Assembly: GCA_021781835.1 (NCBI GenBank)
Contig: JAJXWD010000001.1
Coordinates: 1-64,000, forward strand
DNA from: Pseudomonadota bacterium
GTDB taxonomy: Bacteria; Pseudomonadota; Alphaproteobacteria; Acetobacterales; Acetobacteraceae
Length of the DNA stretch: 64,000 nucleotides
Reading direction: 5' to 3'
A program made the position numbers and the translations under genes. Under the pieces are notes generated by a model. It was not told the origin of the DNA and searched no databases. It saw only the letters and a list, made by a program, of their open reading frames with translations. Positions 11,073 to 20,020 of this stretch are shown piece by piece; within the stretch, counting starts at the first letter, position 1; each line of letters starts with the position of its first letter.

Positions 11073-12153
11073 GGGCTTTGACGCCATCCGCGCGCTCATA
11101 CCAGCCCTTGGTCGCGGTCACGAGTTTGACGGCCAGCAGCATGACCGGCACTTCGATCAGCACGCCAACCACCGTGGCCAGCGCCGCGCCGGAATTGAAG
11201 CCGAACAGGCTGATGGCGGCGGCCACCGCCAGCTCGAAGAAATTCGAGGCGCCGATGAGGGCCGAGGGGCAGGCGATGTTATGCGTCTCGCCCAGGGCGC
11301 GGTTGAGCCCATAGGCCAGCGTGGCGTTGAAGAACACCTGCACCAGAATGGGCACGGCCAGCAGCACGATCACCAGCGGTTGCTTGATGATTTCAGCCCC
11401 CTGGAAGGCAAACAGCAGCACCAGCGTGAGCAGCAGGGCGAGGATAGACCATGGACCGATTTTCGCCATCGCGGCATCGAACGTGTCTGGCCCGTGCCGC
11501 AGCAAGCCGCGCCGCCAGAGTTGCGCGATGATGACAGGGATGACGATATAGAGCACCACCGAGGTGAGCAATGTGGCCCAGGGCACGGTGATGGAGGACA
11601 GCCCCAGCAACAGCCCGACAATGGGGGCGAAAGCGAACACCATGATGGTGTCGTTGAGCGCCACTTGCGAGAGGGTGAACAGCGGGTCGCCGTTTGTAAG
11701 GCGGCTCCAAACGAACACCATGGCGGTGCAGGGGGCGGCGGCCAGCAAGATCAGCCCGGCGATGTAGCTGTCGATCTGCCCAGGCGGCAGCAGCGGGCGG
11801 AACAAATGCCCGATGAACAAGGCGGCCAGCAGCGCCATGGAAAAGGGCTTGACCAGCCAGTTGACAAACAACGTCACGCCGATGCCGCGCACATGCTGCC
11901 TCACCTCGTGCAGGGCGCCGAAATCGACCTTCACCAGCATCGGGATGATCATCACCCATATCAGCAGCCCGACCGGGAGATTGACCTGGGCGATTTCCAT
12001 GCGGCCAATCGCCTGGAACAGCCCCGGCGCCCCCTGCCCGGCCAAAATGCCGGCAATGATACACAGGAATACCCATACACTCAGAAAGCGTTCAAAGATG
12101 CTCATCTTCTCGCCAGCGGCTTTTTTGGCCGTAACGTCACATTGCACGGACAT
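11065..12153 (-). CDS. acr3: Arsenite efflux transporter, Acr3 family
   Basis: ORF 362 aa; [57 protein letters not shown] and [25 protein letters not shown] are Acr3 motifs. Confidence 0.95.
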   Translation of the reverse strand: MSVQCDVTAKKAAGEKMSIFERFLSVWVFLCIIAGILAGQGAPGLFQAIGRMEIAQVNLPVGLLIWVMIIPMLVKVDFGALHEVRQHVRGIGVTLFVNWLVKPFSMALLAALFIGHLFRPLLPPGQIDSYIAGLILLAAAPCTAMVFVWSRLTNGDPLFTLSQVALNDTIMVFAFAPIVGLLLGLSSITVPWATLLTSVVLYIVIPVIIAQLWRRGLLRHGPDTFDAAMAKIGPWSILALLLTLVLLFAFQGAEIIKQPLVIVLLAVPILVQVFFNATLAYGLNRALGETHNIACPSALIGASNFFELAVAAAISLFGFNSGAALATVVGVLIEVPVMLLAVKLVTATKGWYERADGVKAHG

Positions 12154-12162
12154 GATCGCTCC

Positions 12163-12576
12163 TTACACTCCCAAAGCCGCGCGGACCGCCGGCACCAGAC
12201 GCGCGCTGATATCGTCGCGCACGCGGATGAAGCTCTCCAGCGGCTCGCCATGCGGATCGTGAAACGCGATGTGCAGGCGCGGCACGGGGCGGGGAAATAT
12301 CGGGCAGGTTTCCTTGGCGTTGTCGCACACGGTCACGACCAGATCGATCGGCTCGTTGATGACCGCGTCGACGTCTTTCGGGTAGAGCCCCTCGGTTGGC
12401 AGCCCGGCCGCGCGCAAGGCCGCGATGGCGCCTTCGGCGACCTTGGGCTGCGGGCGCGTGCCCGCCGAGAGCACCCGCCCCGCGGCGCCAAGCTCATGGC
12501 GCAGCAGCACTTCGGCCATCTGCGAGCGGCAGGAATTGCCGGTGCAGAGGATCAGCACCGTTTTCTGTGTCGTCAT
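12163..12576 (-). CDS. arsC: Arsenate reductase ArsC, LMW-phosphatase-like
   Basis: MTTQKTVLILCTGNSCRSQMAEVLLRHELG; Cx5R P-loop CTGNSCRS. Confidence 0.9.
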   Translation of the reverse strand: MTTQKTVLILCTGNSCRSQMAEVLLRHELGAAGRVLSAGTRPQPKVAEGAIAALRAAGLPTEGLYPKDVDAVINEPIDLVVTVCDNAKETCPIFPRPVPRLHIAFHDPHGEPLESFIRVRDDISARLVPAVRAALGV

Positions 12577-12601
12577 GGAGGGGATCCTTGATATGTCTCG
12601 T

Positions 12602-13045
12602 TTAGTCAGCCGAAAGGACGGGTTTGCCAACGAATTTGCCGGTGGCATCAATAACAATCTCGCCATCCTCCTTTACAAAGGCGCCGCGTTGCGGATGGGG
12701 CAGAATGTCGAGCACCGCCTCGGAGGGGCGGCAGAGTTTTACACCGAGAGGGGTCACCACGATGGGCCGGTTGATGAGAATCGGGTGCGCCATCATGGCG
12801 TCGATCAACCGCTCATCGGTGAGGGCGGGATCGTCCAGCCCGAGCTGGTCATAAGGCGTGCCCTTGCGCCGCAGCAGAGCGCGCGCCGGAATGCCCATCC
12901 GCGCGATGAGGTTGGAAAGTTCAGTGCGGCTGGGCGGGGTTTTTAGATATTCGATGATGAGCGGCGCCTCGCCGCTATTGCGGATCAGGGCGAGCACGTT
13001 GCGCGAGGTGCCGCAAGCGGGGTTGTGATAGATGGTGATGCTCAT
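12602..13045 (-). CDS. arsC: Arsenate reductase ArsC, glutaredoxin-linked type
   Basis: MSITIYHNPACGTSRNVLALIRNSGEAPLIIEYLKTPPSRTELSNLIARMG; CGTSRN active site; ATG at 13045 overlaps the end of the next upstream gene. Confidence 0.94.
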   Translation of the reverse strand: MSITIYHNPACGTSRNVLALIRNSGEAPLIIEYLKTPPSRTELSNLIARMGIPARALLRRKGTPYDQLGLDDPALTDERLIDAMMAHPILINRPIVVTPLGVKLCRPSEAVLDILPHPQRGAFVKEDGEIVIDATGKFVGKPVLSAD

Positions 13046-13566
13046 CGTGCGGTTTCCTGGCTGGCGTCCAGCCTCATCTGGCCAATGGCCGCGGCGCGTT
13101 GCGCAAGCGCCATGCGGTCCAAAGCCTCGAAGGGCAGAACAACGAAAATCTTGATACGGTTTTCCAGTTCGCGCAGCGTGGCACGATAGGCTTGCGCCTG
13201 CTCCAGCTCGGAACCATGCACGGCCGCCGGGTCTGGCAGCCCCCAATGCGCCGTAATCGGCTGTCCTGGCCAGGCGGGGCAAACCTCGCCCGCCACCCGG
13301 TCGCAAACCGTGAAGACAAAATCCATCTCCGGGGCGCCGGGAGCCGAGAACTCCTCCCAGCCTTTGCTGCGCAGACCATCGGTTGGCATACCCAGAGATG
13401 CCAAGAGTGACAATGCCCTGGGCTGTATCACACCTTTGGGGTGGCTGCCCGCGCTGAAGGCCTGAAATTTTCCTTGCCCCCAATGCGTAAGCAGGGATTC
13501 GGCGATGATGCTGCGCGCCGAATTGCCCGTGCAGAGGAAAAGAACGTTAAACGGCCGCTGGCTCAT
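13042..13566 (-). CDS. Second LMW-phosphatase-type arsenate reductase homologue
   Basis: MSQRPFNVLFLCTGNSARSIIAESLLTHWGQGKFQAFSAGSHPKGVIQPRALSLLASLGMPTDGLRSKGWEEF; P-loop CTGNSARS. Confidence 0.9.
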   Translation of the reverse strand: MSQRPFNVLFLCTGNSARSIIAESLLTHWGQGKFQAFSAGSHPKGVIQPRALSLLASLGMPTDGLRSKGWEEFSAPGAPEMDFVFTVCDRVAGEVCPAWPGQPITAHWGLPDPAAVHGSELEQAQAYRATLRELENRIKIFVVLPFEALDRMALAQRAAAIGQMRLDASQETAR

Positions 13567-13919
13567 GACGGTTTCCGTTGCTGCGGGGTTTCCAGCTTCG
13601 TGCCATCGCATAGCCCAACCCCACAGGCGGCGGGGTTGCCCTGGCAGCAATTCTCCGTGAGGTAGGCGAGCAAGCCATTCATGTTCGCAAGCTCGGCGGA
13701 ATAGATCAGCGACCGGCCTTCCCGTTCAAAGCGGACCAGCCCCGCATGGCGCAGTTCCTTGAGGTGGAAGGACAAGGTTGCCGATGGCAAGCCAAGCCGC
13801 TCCCCCAGCTGTCCGGCGGGCAGGCCCTCTGGCCCGGCCTGCACGAGAAGGCGAAAAACATCCAGCCGCGCCTCCTGGGCCAGGGCGGCGAGGGCGGTGA
13901 GGGCATCTGATTTATTCAT
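13563..13919 (-). CDS. arsR: ArsR-family transcriptional regulator
   Basis: Winged helix LAQEARLDVFRLLVQAGPEGLPAGQLGERLGLPSATLSFHLKELRHAGLVRFEREGRSLIYSAE; first gene of the ars operon. Confidence 0.93.
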   Translation of the reverse strand: MNKSDALTALAALAQEARLDVFRLLVQAGPEGLPAGQLGERLGLPSATLSFHLKELRHAGLVRFEREGRSLIYSAELANMNGLLAYLTENCCQGNPAACGVGLCDGTKLETPQQRKPS

Positions 13920-13941
13920 ATCTCCATTTGTATGGAAATAT
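13918..13941. promoter_or_regulatory. Candidate ArsR operator
   Basis: ATATCTCCAT-ttgt-ATGGAAATAT: 10-bp arms with one mismatch, overlapping the arsR start codon (cat 13917-13919). Confidence 0.5.
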
Positions 13942-13963
13942 GGATAAATGTCAAGCCGTGACC

Positions 13964-14018
13964 TTATACCATCCCGCCAAATGTTTGACGCTTCGAGTGC
14001 GGTGGCGGGATGGTATAA
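13964..14018. repeat. Perfect 16-bp inverted repeat with 23-nt loop
   Basis: TTATACCATCCCGCCA (13964-13979) and TGGCGGGATGGTATAA (14003-14018). Confidence 0.9.
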
Positions 14019-14060
14019 TTCTTTGAGTTTGCGCGTGGCCGCCCCACCAAGCCCACGGCC

Positions 14061-14092
14061 AATACCAGCCAGCCTGGAGGCTGACTGGTATT
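14061..14092 (-). terminator. Strong stem-loop immediately after the stop of the 14091-15335 gene; terminator-like
   Basis: AATACCAG-c-CAGCC-tgga-GGCTG-a-CTGGTATT; overlaps the gene's TAA; no clear U tract. Confidence 0.4.
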
Positions 14093-15335
14093 AGCTTTGG
14101 CGCTGGTGGAATTCGGGCGAGGTTAGCATGCGCGCCAGGAGCTTTTGCAGGCCACCCGTGAGGCCGTGCTGGGTGAGCAGGGCTTGGGCGGTTTTTTGGC
14201 CGTCCGGGTCTGGCGGGCGATGGAGGAGGGCGAGGTAGGCAGCGCGGACCAGATGACCGGGCAGCAGGGCTTGCAGGGCCGGGGCCAGGGCGGTGAAGGC
14301 CGGGGCGGCGAAGGTTAGCAGGTCTGGGGCTTGGTGGTAGAAAAAGGGAATGCGCAGGCGGGCCGGGCGGCGCAGAATGAGGCCGAGAAGCGCCGCCATG
14401 GGCGGGGCGGTGGCGGCATCGGGCGCCAGATGCAGACGCAACGCCCCTGCCCCGCCCGGCGCCACCGGCCGCACGGGCAAGACACCGCAAACAATGTGCG
14501 GGCCGTGCGTGTGCTCGCTGGTGAGGCGCAGGCGGGCGCTGGTTTCGCCCTCCAGGGCCAGCACGCCGCGGGAGCTGGTGAAATTGAACGCCACGGCGGT
14601 CACGTCTTCGTCCTCGGCCATGGGCAGGCGGATTTCGGCATCGCCCGCCAGAAGCAGGGTTTCGGCGCTGAGCAGCGAGGTGGAGACAGGCTGGAGCGGC
14701 AAATGGCCGCCCGCCAGCTCGGCCGCGCGCGCGCAACGGTAGCGGGCGCTGGTCAATTCGGTTTCGCCCGCGGGCCGGCGGTGCTGCCAGATGTCGCGCA
14801 GGGCACCGGCCAGGATTGTGCCGATCTGGCAGGCGATGGCAGGGTGGAGGTGCATGTCATCCTGGAACTGGTCCTGGGGGGTGAGCCCCTGCCCCGCCAT
14901 GGCCGCGAGGAAGGCGTAACCATCGAAAAACGGCACGCGGCAGCGCAGGGCCACCAGGCGGTAGGCGCGCGCGACGGCCCCGCCATCGGGCAGGGCCTTG
15001 AGGCTGGGCAGGATGAGCAGAGCCGGCAGGCAGCCCTGGACGGTGATCTCGGCGATGGCGGATTCGAGCTGGGATTCGATGGCGGGAAGATCGAGAGCGC
15101 CATCGGCGTGAAGGGCGGTGTCGTTGCAGGTGAAATCGAGGAGGCACAGATTGAAACAGGAGAGGTCCAGCTCGGCCAGGCGATAGGCGAACAGGGCGCT
15201 GCAGCTGGTGCCCAGGGAAAACGAGGCAAAGCCGGAAAAGGCCGGACTTTCGCGCAGGGCCTTGGCGTAGCCGTCTCGGTAGACGGCGTTGGAGGTGCCA
15301 ACCAGGCACAGAGCGGGAGAGGCTGAGCTGGACAT
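14091..15335 (-). CDS. SGNH/GDSL-like protein with C-terminal DUF4214-like segment
   Basis: ORF 414 aa; LVGTSNAVYRDGYAKAL, FTCND and DDMHLHPAIACQIG resemble SGNH blocks; C-terminus VRAAYLALLHRPPDPDGQKTAQALL resembles DUF4214. Confidence 0.5.
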   Translation of the reverse strand: MSSSASPALCLVGTSNAVYRDGYAKALRESPAFSGFASFSLGTSCSALFAYRLAELDLSCFNLCLLDFTCNDTALHADGALDLPAIESQLESAIAEITVQGCLPALLILPSLKALPDGGAVARAYRLVALRCRVPFFDGYAFLAAMAGQGLTPQDQFQDDMHLHPAIACQIGTILAGALRDIWQHRRPAGETELTSARYRCARAAELAGGHLPLQPVSTSLLSAETLLLAGDAEIRLPMAEDEDVTAVAFNFTSSRGVLALEGETSARLRLTSEHTHGPHIVCGVLPVRPVAPGGAGALRLHLAPDAATAPPMAALLGLILRRPARLRIPFFYHQAPDLLTFAAPAFTALAPALQALLPGHLVRAAYLALLHRPPDPDGQKTAQALLTQHGLTGGLQKLLARMLTSPEFHQRQS

Positions 15336-15546
15336 GCCGCTATACCAGAAATTACGATCTATGGTTGTGTTTTGTGGTGGAAATTTGGCGGGTTTGGGCT
15401 TTCAATGCAAGGAATTGTTTACTAGTATTTCATCAGTCAGCAAAAAATTACAATTTTTGCGTGTGTTTCAGGCGCTGGGCGATGGGAAAGCCAGGCGGCG
15501 CCTGATGGTGGATAATCAAGACAAACACAACCTTGGATTAGATTTC

Positions 15547-16398
15547 ATGGCAAAATCATCCAACCTCAGGCGGATCAGTGGCGGCAAGGTGGTCTTGTGG
15601 GACGATGGCGGCGTGCTGGCGGGCTTTGCGCCGCCCGGCGGACGGGCGGAGGAACCGCGCGCGGCTGGGGAAGAGGAGGCGGAGCTTGCCGCCGCGCCGG
15701 TTTGCGAAGGCTATGTGGACGGGCTGGACCCGCGCTGGAATGTGGTGGGCTGGGTGCGGATGCCGGCCCGGCCGGAGCGGCGGCTGAGTGTGGGGCTGCT
15801 GGCCGAAGAGGTATTGATTGCCACCGACACCGCGCTGCGCTTTCGTGGGGATTTGCTGGCGGCGCGGTATGGCGATGGAAATTACGGGTTTCATCTGGCC
15901 ATTCCGGGGCGGTTTTTTGATGGCGGACGCCACAGGCTGGCCGTGCGCGTGCTGGGCGAGGACAGCGAGACGGTGCTGGGGCGGCTGGAGCTGACCTTGC
16001 CCGCCCGCCCGCCCCGGCGGGCCGAGCCGCAACGCGAAACAGCCAAGGCGGCGGCGCTGGTGGCCGAGGTGCTGGGCGCCAGGGCCGAGATCACGCCCGC
16101 CGAGCTTGAGGGGTTCGCCCAGGATTTGAGCGAGGAGCTGGGAAGCATCGCCCGCCACTACGACGCGGCCACGGCCATTGGCCTGCTTTATGTGCATGTG
16201 CTGCGCCGGCGCGCCGATGAGGACGGGTTGCAGACCCGCCTGACCAGGCTGAGCCAGACCCCTGAGCAGATGAGCGAGGTGGTGCGCGAGGTGGTGTTTT
16301 CGGACGAGGCGGCGGTGAGCCTGCGCCAGGGCACTGGCGGGCGGCTGCCTTCGCTCGCGCCCCTCCGCGCCTGGGCGCGGCTGCGCCGGTTTGCCTGA
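15547..16398 (+). CDS. Glycan-cluster protein with C-terminal DUF4214-like helical segment
   Basis: Likely ATG at 15547 inside ORF 15289-16398; ends AIGLLYVHVLRRRADEDGLQTRLTRLSQTPEQMSEVVREVVFSDEA. Confidence 0.5.
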   Translation: MAKSSNLRRISGGKVVLWDDGGVLAGFAPPGGRAEEPRAAGEEEAELAAAPVCEGYVDGLDPRWNVVGWVRMPARPERRLSVGLLAEEVLIATDTALRFRGDLLAARYGDGNYGFHLAIPGRFFDGGRHRLAVRVLGEDSETVLGRLELTLPARPPRRAEPQRETAKAAALVAEVLGARAEITPAELEGFAQDLSEELGSIARHYDAATAIGLLYVHVLRRRADEDGLQTRLTRLSQTPEQMSEVVREVVFSDEAAVSLRQGTGGRLPSLAPLRAWARLRRFA

Positions 16399-16410
16399 GG
16401 CGCGGGCAGG

Positions 16411-17706
16411 ATGATTTATTACAGCCACCGCACACGCAAGGCGCTCGCGGAGGGGCATGTTTATCTGCCGCTCGGGTTCGCGCATTATTCCTATGGCTCG
16501 GTCTGCCAGAAATTCAAGAAATTGTTTGAAGACAGAGATTTATCGGCCGAAGAGCTGATGATGCCCGAGATTTACGCCAGCCATGCCGATGTCGGCCCGC
16601 GCGGGGGCGGGCGGCCGCTGCATGTGGCGTTCAAGCCTTATGAGGAGATCAGGCTGCTCAAGGGGGCGGCCAATGTCGCGCATGTGGCGTGGGAGTTTGA
16701 CCGGCTGCCGACATTGGACGGGCTGCCGCTGGGCCATCCGCGCCGGGCCAACCCGCTGAATGATTATGTGCGTGTGCTAGGGCTGGTGGATGAGGTGTGG
16801 GTGGGCTGCGCCTATACCAAGCGGGTGTTCGAGGGGCATGGGCTTGCGCATGTCGAGGTGATGCCCGCGCCGATCGAGACCGGGCGGGCGCCGCCGGGGC
16901 GGGACGCGCCCATGGGCGGGGGAGCGCGGATTGATGGTTTTGAGCTGACCCGCCAGGCCGTGGCCGCGCTGCTGGAGGGCACAGGCACGCCGCGCCTGGA
17001 CCAGGGCACGCTGCTGCGCGCCCATGAGACGAGGGCCAGAGGCGGACGGGTGTTCGTCTCGGTGTGCAACCCCGGCGACCCGCGCAAGAATATCGCCGCC
17101 ATGCTGCTGGGGTTTCAGAATTTTTTGCGCCGCCACAAGCGCCATGACCTGCTGATCGTCAAGCTCGTGCTCTCGGGCGCGCCCGAGGCCCTGCGCCTGG
17201 CGCTGCGCGAGCAGTTGCCGGCCTATTTCGAACAGATCGGCGTGCCGTTCGGGTTTATGGATTGCGCCGATATTTTGCTGGTGCCCGGGCATTTGACGCC
17301 AGACGCGCTGGGCAGCCTGTACCGGGCGGCGGAGTTTTATTTATGCACCAGCGCCGCCGAGGGCCAGGGGCTGCCCGTGCAGGAGGCCATGGCCGCGGGG
17401 CTGGTGCCGGTGAGCCCGGCGGTGACGGCGATGGAGGATTACATAAAGCCCGGCCATGCCGTGGTGCTGGCGGCCAAGCGCGCGCCCATACCGTTACAGA
17501 CCGCCGAAGCCTATGGGCTCTGCGGGCTGAGCTGGAGCGTGGTGGACCACCGGGAGGTGAGCGCCGGGCTGGCCGCGGCCGTGGCCATGGGGCCACAGGA
17601 ATATGAGCGCCGGTCGGTTGCGGCTTGGCGGTTTATCCGCGAGCAATACGGGTTTGCGGCGCTGGGTGAGAGACTTTGCGCGCGCCAGGCGGCGCTGCTG
17701 GCATGA
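16411..17706 (+). CDS. Glycosyltransferase (GT4-like)
   Basis: ORF 431 aa; VFVSVCNPGDPRKNIAAMLLGFQNFL and LGSLYRAAEFYLCTSAAEGQGLPVQEAMAAGLVPVSPAVTAMEDYI. Confidence 0.82.
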   Translation: MIYYSHRTRKALAEGHVYLPLGFAHYSYGSVCQKFKKLFEDRDLSAEELMMPEIYASHADVGPRGGGRPLHVAFKPYEEIRLLKGAANVAHVAWEFDRLPTLDGLPLGHPRRANPLNDYVRVLGLVDEVWVGCAYTKRVFEGHGLAHVEVMPAPIETGRAPPGRDAPMGGGARIDGFELTRQAVAALLEGTGTPRLDQGTLLRAHETRARGGRVFVSVCNPGDPRKNIAAMLLGFQNFLRRHKRHDLLIVKLVLSGAPEALRLALREQLPAYFEQIGVPFGFMDCADILLVPGHLTPDALGSLYRAAEFYLCTSAAEGQGLPVQEAMAAGLVPVSPAVTAMEDYIKPGHAVVLAAKRAPIPLQTAEAYGLCGLSWSVVDHREVSAGLAAAVAMGPQEYERRSVAAWRFIREQYGFAALGERLCARQAALLA

Positions 17707-18851
17707 GCGCCGGGCTGGACGAGGCGGCGGGGCGGATACAGGCGCGCGGGGCGGCGGTGTTTGTGGATGTCTCGGCGCTGTTGGAGCTGGCCTGGACGGG
17801 GATTGCCAATGTCACCGCCAATCTGGCGCGCGAGATTTACCGCGTGCTGCCGGGCAACAGCTATTTTTTCGCGCGCGGGGTGGTGATCGACCCTGCCGCG
17901 CTGATGACCGCCATAGAAGAGGCCAATGGCGCCTATCTGGAGGTGCTGCTGGAAAACGGCTTTGCTCAGCTGGGCGGGGTGGGGGATTTTGCGGGCGTGG
18001 CGGCGCACAGCATCGGGCTGTTTCCCAACATCAAGACCGCGCATGGGTTTTTCGATGTCGAGGCGGTGGTGTTTCATGACCTCTCGGCCATGCTGATGCC
18101 CGAACTGCACCAAAGCTGGGCCGCGCACGCGCACACCCAGGCGCTGGCGCGCGATGGCGAAAGCTCGGCGGTGGTGTGCTGTGTCTCGGCGGCGACGGCG
18201 GCGGATGCCAGGCTGTATCTGGGCCTGCCGGCGGCGCGCTGCGTGGTGGCGCCGCTGGGCGTGCGCCCGCCCCCCGGCGACGAGCCCGCGCGGCGCCTGA
18301 ATTACGCCGTGGTGCTGGGCACGGTGGAGCCGCGCAAGAATTTGCGGCTGGTGGCGGAATATATGCTCAGCCGCCCCGACCTAGCGGGCAGGATTGCCAT
18401 GGTGTTTGTGGGGCGCAAGGGCTGGGGACGGAGTTTTGACGAGCTGTTTGGCGAGCTGGTGACCTGCTCGCCCTGGCAGGACAGCCTCTATTTTACCGAT
18501 TTTGTCAGCGAGGAGGATAAATGGGCGCTGCTGCGCCATGCGCGCTTTGCCGTGTTTCCCTCGCTGTTTGAAGGGTTTGGGCTGCCGGTGGTGGAGGCGA
18601 TGGCGGCGGGCTGCCCGGTGATCGCGGCGCGCAGCTCCAGCCTGGTCGAGTTTGGGCTGCCCGATGAGATGTATTTCGACCCATTCTCGCTGCCCGATTT
18701 CGCCCGCGCCTTCCGGCTGGCCGAGACCATGCAGGCCGATGACGGCGCGCGGCTGGGCGCCACGCTCAAGCGCCAAGCCAGTGAATATGGCTGGGAGCGG
18801 TTTGCCGGCCAACTTTTGGCGGCGGTGGCCGAGCGGCTGCCGGGTGGGTAG
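17703..18851 (+). CDS. Glycosyltransferase (GT4-like)
   Basis: ATG at 17703 overlaps the preceding stop; VLGTVEPRKNLRLVAEYMLSRPDLAGRIAMVFVGRKGWG and FPSLFEGFGLPVVEAMAAGCPVIAARSSSL. Confidence 0.9.
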   Translation: MSAGLDEAAGRIQARGAAVFVDVSALLELAWTGIANVTANLAREIYRVLPGNSYFFARGVVIDPAALMTAIEEANGAYLEVLLENGFAQLGGVGDFAGVAAHSIGLFPNIKTAHGFFDVEAVVFHDLSAMLMPELHQSWAAHAHTQALARDGESSAVVCCVSAATAADARLYLGLPAARCVVAPLGVRPPPGDEPARRLNYAVVLGTVEPRKNLRLVAEYMLSRPDLAGRIAMVFVGRKGWGRSFDELFGELVTCSPWQDSLYFTDFVSEEDKWALLRHARFAVFPSLFEGFGLPVVEAMAAGCPVIAARSSSLVEFGLPDEMYFDPFSLPDFARAFRLAETMQADDGARLGATLKRQASEYGWERFAGQLLAAVAERLPGG

Positions 18852-18859
18852 AGGGCTTC

Positions 18860-20020
18860 GTGATGAATGTGCTGATGAACCATATTCCCAAATGCGCGGG
18901 CAATGCGGTGGCGCGGCAGTTTGAGGCGCTGCTGGGAGCGGGGGGGAGTTATGAGATCCGCACCCATCTCGGCATCGGGGCGGTGCCGGACCTCTCGCCT
19001 TACGGGTTTGTGTTTGGCCATCTGCCCTGGGACTGGGAAGAAAAGCTGGGCCAGGGGCGCCAGCGCTTCTCGTTGATGCGCAACCCGGTGACGCGGGTGC
19101 TCTCGGCTTATTTCTTTTTCGAGCAGCTGCGGCGGGAGGGCTCGGCCGTGGTGGCCGGATACCCGCCTATGTCGCTGATGGCGTATGTGACCTCGGAGAT
19201 GCCCTTGGTCATGGCGACCACCTGCAATGAGCAGGCCCGCCATGTTTTGGGCCTGACCGGGCCGGGAACGCGCGACCCCGCGCAGGCCCGGGATTTTGTG
19301 GCCGAGCGGCTGCCCATGCTCGAGCGTTTTTTTTGCATCGGGCTTTATGAGCGGCTGCAGGAGAGCCTGGATGTGGTGTGCTGGCATTTGCGCCTGCCCC
19401 GCATGCGGGCCGGACTGGTGGATAATCCGACCCATCTCGATTGGAAGCGGAGCCGTGTGGACGCCGCCGTGATCGAGGAGATACGGGCGCGCAACCTGAT
19501 TGATCTCGAACTCTACCGGGTGGTGAGCGCACGCTTTGGACGGGCCCAGGCGATGATGATGGAGGCGATGATGAGCGAGCGCTATTTTGCCGCCGCGCCG
19601 CCCCCGCCCGCCTTGCCCTGCGTGGTGGAGCTGGCCGGGCCGGTGGCCGGCAGCGGCTGGTATGGCGCCGAGGCCGAGCCGCGCGGGTGGTACAGGTGGA
19701 TGGGCGGGCGCGACGGGGCCAGCCTGTATTTCACCGCCCCCGGGGGCGGTGATATGAAGGTGACGATGAGCGTGCTGCATCTGGCCCCCGGCGTGGGGAA
19801 TGAGGATATTGAGCTGTATCTGGACGGGCGGCCAATGCGCCTGGACATGCGGCCGGAACGGGACGGCAGATGGCGGCTGACCGGCCGCGTGTCTGGTTTG
19901 CCCGCGCGCGATGGGCATGTGCTGACGCTCTCCACCCGTGTCTGGCGGGAGCCGTCCGTGGCGGATGGGCGGGTGCTGGCGCTGGGGGTTGAGCGTGCCG
20001 TGCTGGAGGCGGGGCATTGA
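18860..20020 (+). CDS. Sulfotransferase-like P-loop protein with a C-terminal accessory domain
   Basis: ORF 386 aa; MNHIPKCAGNAV (PAPS-binding-like loop), SLMRNPVTRVLSAYFFFE; C-terminal GSGWYGAEAEPRGWYRWMGGRDGASLYFTAPGGGDMKV segment. Confidence 0.65.
   Translation: MMNVLMNHIPKCAGNAVARQFEALLGAGGSYEIRTHLGIGAVPDLSPYGFVFGHLPWDWEEKLGQGRQRFSLMRNPVTRVLSAYFFFEQLRREGSAVVAGYPPMSLMAYVTSEMPLVMATTCNEQARHVLGLTGPGTRDPAQARDFVAERLPMLERFFCIGLYERLQESLDVVCWHLRLPRMRAGLVDNPTHLDWKRSRVDAAVIEEIRARNLIDLELYRVVSARFGRAQAMMMEAMMSERYFAAAPPPPALPCVVELAGPVAGSGWYGAEAEPRGWYRWMGGRDGASLYFTAPGGGDMKVTMSVLHLAPGVGNEDIELYLDGRPMRLDMRPERDGRWRLTGRVSGLPARDGHVLTLSTRVWREPSVADGRVLALGVERAVLEAGH

Noticed and set aside
11071-12591. 506-aa plus-strand ORF opposite acr3 and arsC
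   Set aside because: His/Gln/Arg-rich shadow with no recognisable domain
18488-20017. 509-aa minus-strand ORF opposite a glycosyltransferase and the sulfotransferase-like gene
   Set aside because: Shadow ORF; the plus strand carries the conserved motifs
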